NCBI GenBank assembly: GCA_013361075.1
Contig: JABWAJ010000238.1
Span: forward strand, 1-8,098
Length of the DNA: 8,098 nt
Reading direction: 5' to 3'
DNA from: Saprospiraceae bacterium
GTDB taxonomy: Bacteria > Bacteroidota > Bacteroidia > Chitinophagales > Saprospiraceae
Shown here: positions 4,876-8,098 of the stretch, piece by piece
Numbering within the stretch: position 1 is the stretch's first letter
How the letters are laid out: each line of letters opens with the position of its first letter
Notes under the pieces: model-generated
Told to the model about the DNA's origin: nothing
The model's input: only the letters and a program-made list of their open reading frames with translations
Databases searched by the model: none
Translations under genes and position numbers: made by a program

Positions 4876-7611
4876 ATGATTACCAAGTACCTCAAAAAAA
4901 CGCTCATCACTTGTGCGTTTCTGTTTTGCGCACTGATTTCAACAACCATTCTACCTGCACAAATCAGCATTGGCGGTAAGCCCTACAGTTTTAGTCAGGG
5001 GCTTTCGCCCAAAAACATGCCGGTTGTGAAAATGCCTGAGATTAACCTGCAAAAAATCCAGGAGGAAGACGAATCTGATAAAATGACCGGCCAACCTCCG
5101 CGGTTTGGCTATCCGATTGAAGTCAATCTGAACCTGACCAATTCAGGGGTTTGGGAAACCTTGCCAACCGGTGACCGTCTGTGGCGCCTGAGCATCGAAG
5201 CGCCCGGTGCAAAATCCATCAACCTGCTCTACAACGATTTTTATTTGCCACAGGGCTCTGTGTTTTTTATTTACAGCGCCGACAAGACGCACGTAATTGG
5301 TGGCTTTACCTCGGCCAACAACAAAGCCGACCGGGTTTTTGCTTCAGGCCTGGTGTATAGCGACCACATTGTACTTGAATACTACGAACCGGCAGCGACT
5401 ACAAAAAAAGCAGCGGACCAAAAACCGGCCATCAACATCCAGTATGTGGTACACGGCTACCGGTACATTCAGGTGCATAAAGATGATCTGGAAAAAGCTT
5501 TTGACGATTCCGGAAACTGCAATGTCAATACCATTTGTGCAGAAGGCAACAACTGGCGCGATCAAATCCGGTCTGTCGCGCTGATGCTGGTTGGCGGAAC
5601 GCGCTGGTGCACAGGGTACCTGGTCAATAATACAGCTCAGGATTGCCGGGCTTTATTCCTGACTGCCAACCATTGTCTTTCTACTTTTGATGCCGTCAAC
5701 AACCCAAATGCCAATACCTTCAGTTTCATCTGGCGTTACGAAAGTCCGAACTGCACCCCAGACACAGACGGACCCACCAATTTGACCACTTCTGGTGCAA
5801 CCGTACTCGCCAATCCAGGAAACCCGGGAGATATTTTCAGCAGTGATTTTGCCTTACTGGAGTTAACAGAAAGCCCCCGGGCGGCTGGATACGACGTGCA
5901 TTTTGCCGGATTCGATGCCACCACGACTCCGCCTGCAGCAGCTACCGGCATCCACCATCCAAGTGGTGATGTTAAAAAAATATCTATGGAAAATGATGCC
6001 CTGACCGGCACCAGTTACAGCAGCGGCAGTGGTACAGCAACGCATTGGCGCATTACGGACTGGGACAGCGGTACCACCGAACCGGGTTCTTCCGGGTCGC
6101 CTGTTTTTAGTAATGCTACAGGCAGAGCCATTGGCTTTCTTTCCGGCGGTGGTGCTGCCTGCGGTAACAATGAATCGGACTGGTACGGCCAGATTGGCTA
6201 TAGCTGGAACAATGCCGGCGCTACAGACAGTCGCCGCAGGCTGCGCGATCACCTTGATCCTGTAGGGTTAGGCGCAACTACGGCCCTGAATGGAACGGAC
6301 GGAACCTGCTGCGATGTTGCCATTGTTGGTGTTGCCAAAACCAACGAAATTTGCCCCGGTGCCAGCGATGGCTCCATCACAGTAACCGCAACAACAACCA
6401 ATGGCCCTCTCGGATTCTCCATCTCAGGGCCTGTCAATCAAAGCAACGGTACGGGGATTTTCACCGGACTGCCACCCGGCAATTACAATATTGTGGTCAC
6501 AGACAGTGGTGTGGCTTCTTGTGTCGCAAATGCCTCAATCAACATTGCTCCGGGTGCTGACAATACCCCTCCTGTGCTGTTTTGTCCAACCGACCTTACG
6601 GTTTCCTGCGATTCCATTAACCAGCTTGCCGCAACGGGTGAAGCGACCGCCACAGACAATTGCGATCCGTCTCCTGTAGTAACGTATGCCGACGAAGTAT
6701 TGAGTGGCGACTGCGAATGGCAATGCACCGTAGCCAGAACCTGGAAAGCTGTCGATGTATATGGAAATGAAAGTACCTGCGTTCAAAAAATCATAAGTTC
6801 CTCCCTTCCCTTGCTACAGGCTGCCCTTTCTAAAGACATAGATGGCGATGGTGTTGTAGATCCCCTCGTGGTGGGGCGTTCGCACGGCAAGGTTACTCTG
6901 GACGCCGCCGACGCGGCCTGCATCATCAGTTGGATGCCCTCCAAAGGCGATTCGGCAATGGCTTTGATTACGGAGCAGGTAGAGGTAGAGGGCGATTGCC
7001 TGCCGGGTACAAACCCTATTGACGTTGACGGTACTCTCATGAATCCACTTTTTGCTGAGGGGCTGGAACTAAGCCTCAAAGTACGCCTGAATCCTGGTTT
7101 TGGCGATACCCTGCTTGCTGAAACCGGCTGCCCAATCAAGCCCATCGTGCTTCAGTTTCTGCCACCCAATCCAACTGTTTCAGACTTGTTGCGCCTCAGC
7201 GATATCGCTTTGGGCAACCTGATCGGGCCGCCCCATCTGGAGGCACTACTGGATGCCATTCGCTGTGTGAATGAAGGGTACGATATCTGCGATAAGGTAA
7301 ATGAAAGCCCTCGTCCTGGTAAAAAATTGCAGCGTGCCGTATCACAGCTACAATTGCCAGATTTCCGGTTATTCCCCAATCCAACTTCCGGCGATGTAAC
7401 CGTTGATTTGAGCCAGTACCCCAACCAGGCTGTGCGTTTGGAGGTGTACGACGTGCAGGGACGCCTGCTGCAGGTGCAGGAAATTCATACTGCCGAAATG
7501 ATTATGGTTCGCCCCGGCCTTGCTGCTTACGAAGATGGGATTTATCTGATTCGGGTACAGGTTCCGGGGTTAAAGGCAATTGCAAAAAGAGTTATACTCC
7601 ATCGCAATTGA
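4876..7611 (+). CDS. Secreted lysyl endopeptidase-like (Lys-C/API-type) serine protease with SprB/HYR modules and T9SS tail
   Basis: This 911-residue preproprotein has a signal peptide (about 1-29, ending LPAQ) and a beta-rich propeptide (30-207) that includes LWRLSIEAPGAKSINLLYNDFYLP. The S1-family protease domain (about 208-472) closely follows Achromobacter lysyl endopeptidase. The catalytic triad is His266 (FLTANHC), Asp324 (SSDFALLEL) and Ser406 (TEPGSSGSP). IHHPSGDVKKIS (359-370) and the SDWYG segment are also conserved. Asp435 of SDWYG lines up with the Asp225 credited with Lys selectivity in the Achromobacter enzyme, so cleavage after Lys is predicted. Lys207, just before the SGNCNVNTICAEG mature-type N-terminus, would suit self-processing. 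After the protease come a SprB-like repeat (480-559), an HYR repeat (561-639), an unassigned region (640-815) with DIDGDGVVDP (654-663), and a T9SS type A tail (about 830-911; FRLFPNPTSGDVTVDL, EVYDVQGRLLQ, DGIYLIRV). It probably degrades extracellular protein for nutrition. The free-standing gene ends in TGA before a large palindrome. Confidence 0.93.
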   Translation: MITKYLKKTLITCAFLFCALISTTILPAQISIGGKPYSFSQGLSPKNMPVVKMPEINLQKIQEEDESDKMTGQPPRFGYPIEVNLNLTNSGVWETLPTGDRLWRLSIEAPGAKSINLLYNDFYLPQGSVFFIYSADKTHVIGGFTSANNKADRVFASGLVYSDHIVLEYYEPAATTKKAADQKPAINIQYVVHGYRYIQVHKDDLEKAFDDSGNCNVNTICAEGNNWRDQIRSVALMLVGGTRWCTGYLVNNTAQDCRALFLTANHCLSTFDAVNNPNANTFSFIWRYESPNCTPDTDGPTNLTTSGATVLANPGNPGDIFSSDFALLELTESPRAAGYDVHFAGFDATTTPPAAATGIHHPSGDVKKISMENDALTGTSYSSGSGTATHWRITDWDSGTTEPGSSGSPVFSNATGRAIGFLSGGGAACGNNESDWYGQIGYSWNNAGATDSRRRLRDHLDPVGLGATTALNGTDGTCCDVAIVGVAKTNEICPGASDGSITVTATTTNGPLGFSISGPVNQSNGTGIFTGLPPGNYNIVVTDSGVASCVANASINIAPGADNTPPVLFCPTDLTVSCDSINQLAATGEATATDNCDPSPVVTYADEVLSGDCEWQCTVARTWKAVDVYGNESTCVQKIISSSLPLLQAALSKDIDGDGVVDPLVVGRSHGKVTLDAADAACIISWMPSKGDSAMALITEQVEVEGDCLPGTNPIDVDGTLMNPLFAEGLELSLKVRLNPGFGDTLLAETGCPIKPIVLQFLPPNPTVSDLLRLSDIALGNLIGPPHLEALLDAIRCVNEGYDICDKVNESPRPGKKLQRAVSQLQLPDFRLFPNPTSGDVTVDLSQYPNQAVRLEVYDVQGRLLQVQEIHTAEMIMVRPGLAAYEDGIYLIRVQVPGLKAIAKRVILHRN

Positions 7612-7636
7612 TGCCTGTTGTTGCTTGAAAACAAAA

Positions 7637-7811
7637 CGTGAGCCGAGGTTGTGTAATAAGGTGCAAAAGGCAAAAGGCAAAAGGCAATAATTTCGTAAAG
7701 CTTGATGTATTCGTAATCAAATAAGAAAAAATCACGAAAACATCAAGCTTTGCGAAACAAAATTGCCCCTTACTCCTTGCCTTTTGCCTCTTTACACAAC
7801 CTCGGCTCACG
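7637..7811. repeat. 175-bp near-complete palindrome with 20-bp perfect terminal inverted repeats (MITE/REP-like or bidirectional terminator)
   Basis: Bases 7637-7656 (CGTGAGCCGAGG...) are the exact reverse complement of 7792-7811. Further in, 7691-7708 pairs with 7740-7757 at 17 of 18 positions, and the odd one is a possible U-G pair in plus-strand RNA. Next, 7710-7714 (TTCGT) pairs with 7734-7738 (ACGAA), leaving a ~19-base loop. The middle arms are both 34 bases long and share GGCAAAAGGCAA in inverted orientation, but align only with a shift. The element lies between two convergent genes, 26 bases after one stop and 21 bases from the other. It encodes no transposase, and I see no clear target-site duplication. 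It could be a non-autonomous palindromic element or a transcription barrier. No T-tract follows the hairpin. Confidence 0.85.
7664..7684 (+). repeat. Three tandem copies of the 7-mer CAAAAGG
   Basis: Three perfect copies of CAAAAGG plus a partial fourth (CAA) sit within the left arm of the palindrome. The right arm carries the complementary CCTTTTG motif about once (7779-7787 region), so copy number differs between the arms. That suggests replication slippage after the palindrome formed. Confidence 0.8.
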
Positions 7812-7832
7812 CACAAGCTGATCAAAGCTAAA

Positions 7833-8098
7833 CTATTCCTCCTTTGCCTTTTTTCGGCGCGTTTTAAACAGTTCTACAACCTCTTTTTCTTTCAGGAAGC
7901 CCAGGTCGAGGAACACGGAAGAGACAAATTTTTTGATGTCCTGATAATCCTTACCGCGCTTGTCGGCATATCGTTTCAGCAACTTGTCTATGTAATTCAT
8001 GGAGAGGTTTTCCAAATCCTGGTTGAACCGCTCGTTGGCAAAGATGTGCATGTATATCGGGAAGATTCTGGATACCTCGATAAAATCGGGGTAAGCAT
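7833..8098 (-). CDS. Unrecognised protein, 3' part of gene (runs off the window)
   Basis: The minus strand is open from the window edge to a TAG at 7833-7835, giving at least 87 residues. An in-frame ATG at 8051-8049 would give a 72-residue protein, but the frame remains open upstream with plausible sequence (YPDFIEVSRIFPIYM), so the real start probably lies outside the window. The visible part looks helical and charged, with no signal peptide or membrane helix: FNQDLENLSMNYIDKLLKRYADKRG, a hydrophobic VSSVFLDLGFL patch, then a very basic-acidic tail (FKTRRKKAKEE). I do not recognise a family. It converges on the protease gene with the palindrome between them. The composition is Bacteroidota-like. 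A small cytoplasmic or nucleic-acid-associated protein is possible, but the sequence gives no real support for a function. Confidence 0.55.
   Translation of the reverse strand, partial: AYPDFIEVSRIFPIYMHIFANERFNQDLENLSMNYIDKLLKRYADKRGKDYQDIKKFVSSVFLDLGFLKEKEVVELFKTRRKKAKEE

Noticed and set aside
7637..7811. CRISPR array or phage attachment site
   Set aside because: There are no regularly spaced direct repeats with unique spacers and no integrase or tRNA nearby. The structure is an inverted repeat around a single centre.
7592..7825. 77-codon minus-strand ORF through the palindrome
   Set aside because: Its sequence (LLPFAFCLLHLITQPRLT) is just a translation of the CCTTTTG repeat and palindrome arms. 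It also overlaps the end of the protease gene, so it is not a credible protein.

Overview
Most of this window (about 365-8098) reads as chromosomal DNA of a Bacteroidota bacterium, probably from the Saprospiria/Chitinophagia side of the phylum. The reasons are two secreted proteins ending in type IX secretion (T9SS) sorting domains, HYR-like and SprB-like repeats in those proteins, a LytS-type GAF/His_kinase protein, a signal-peptide TPR protein, and gene starts without clear Shine-Dalgarno sequences. The first ~360 bases do not fit. They are very GC-rich (48 of 60 bases at 1-60 and 41 of 60 at 301-360 are G or C, against 25 of 60 at 361-420). They encode, on the minus strand, an internal piece of a PEP-synthase-type ATP-grasp domain. 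The change happens within about 20 bases, in the middle of a TPR gene, so an assembly chimera is the simplest explanation.

Layout: 1-363, foreign PEP/pyruvate-binding domain fragment (minus). 299-961, exported TPR protein cut at the junction (minus). 958-2184, cytoplasmic GAF plus LytS-type kinase protein overlapping the TPR gene by ATGA (minus). 2362-4539, large secreted multidomain adhesin-like protein with T9SS tail (minus). 4540-4875, divergent intergenic region. 4876-7611, secreted Lys-C-like serine protease with SprB/HYR modules and T9SS tail (plus). 7637-7811, a 175-bp near-perfect palindrome with 20-bp perfect ends and a 7-bp tandem repeat. 7833-8098, the 3' part of an unrecognised small protein gene (minus).

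The kinase-like gene and the TPR gene form a translationally coupled pair in which the periplasmic TPR protein could feed a cytoplasmic sensor. The kinase-like protein keeps its H-box histidine but appears to have lost the ATP-binding N and G boxes. The two T9SS cargo genes are divergent and share a 336-bp upstream region. Their products would be exported by Sec, moved across the outer membrane by T9SS, and anchored or released at the cell surface. No complete, clearly new defence or mobile system is visible. The best leads are the degenerate kinase, the palindromic element, and an unassigned ~175-residue module in the protease.
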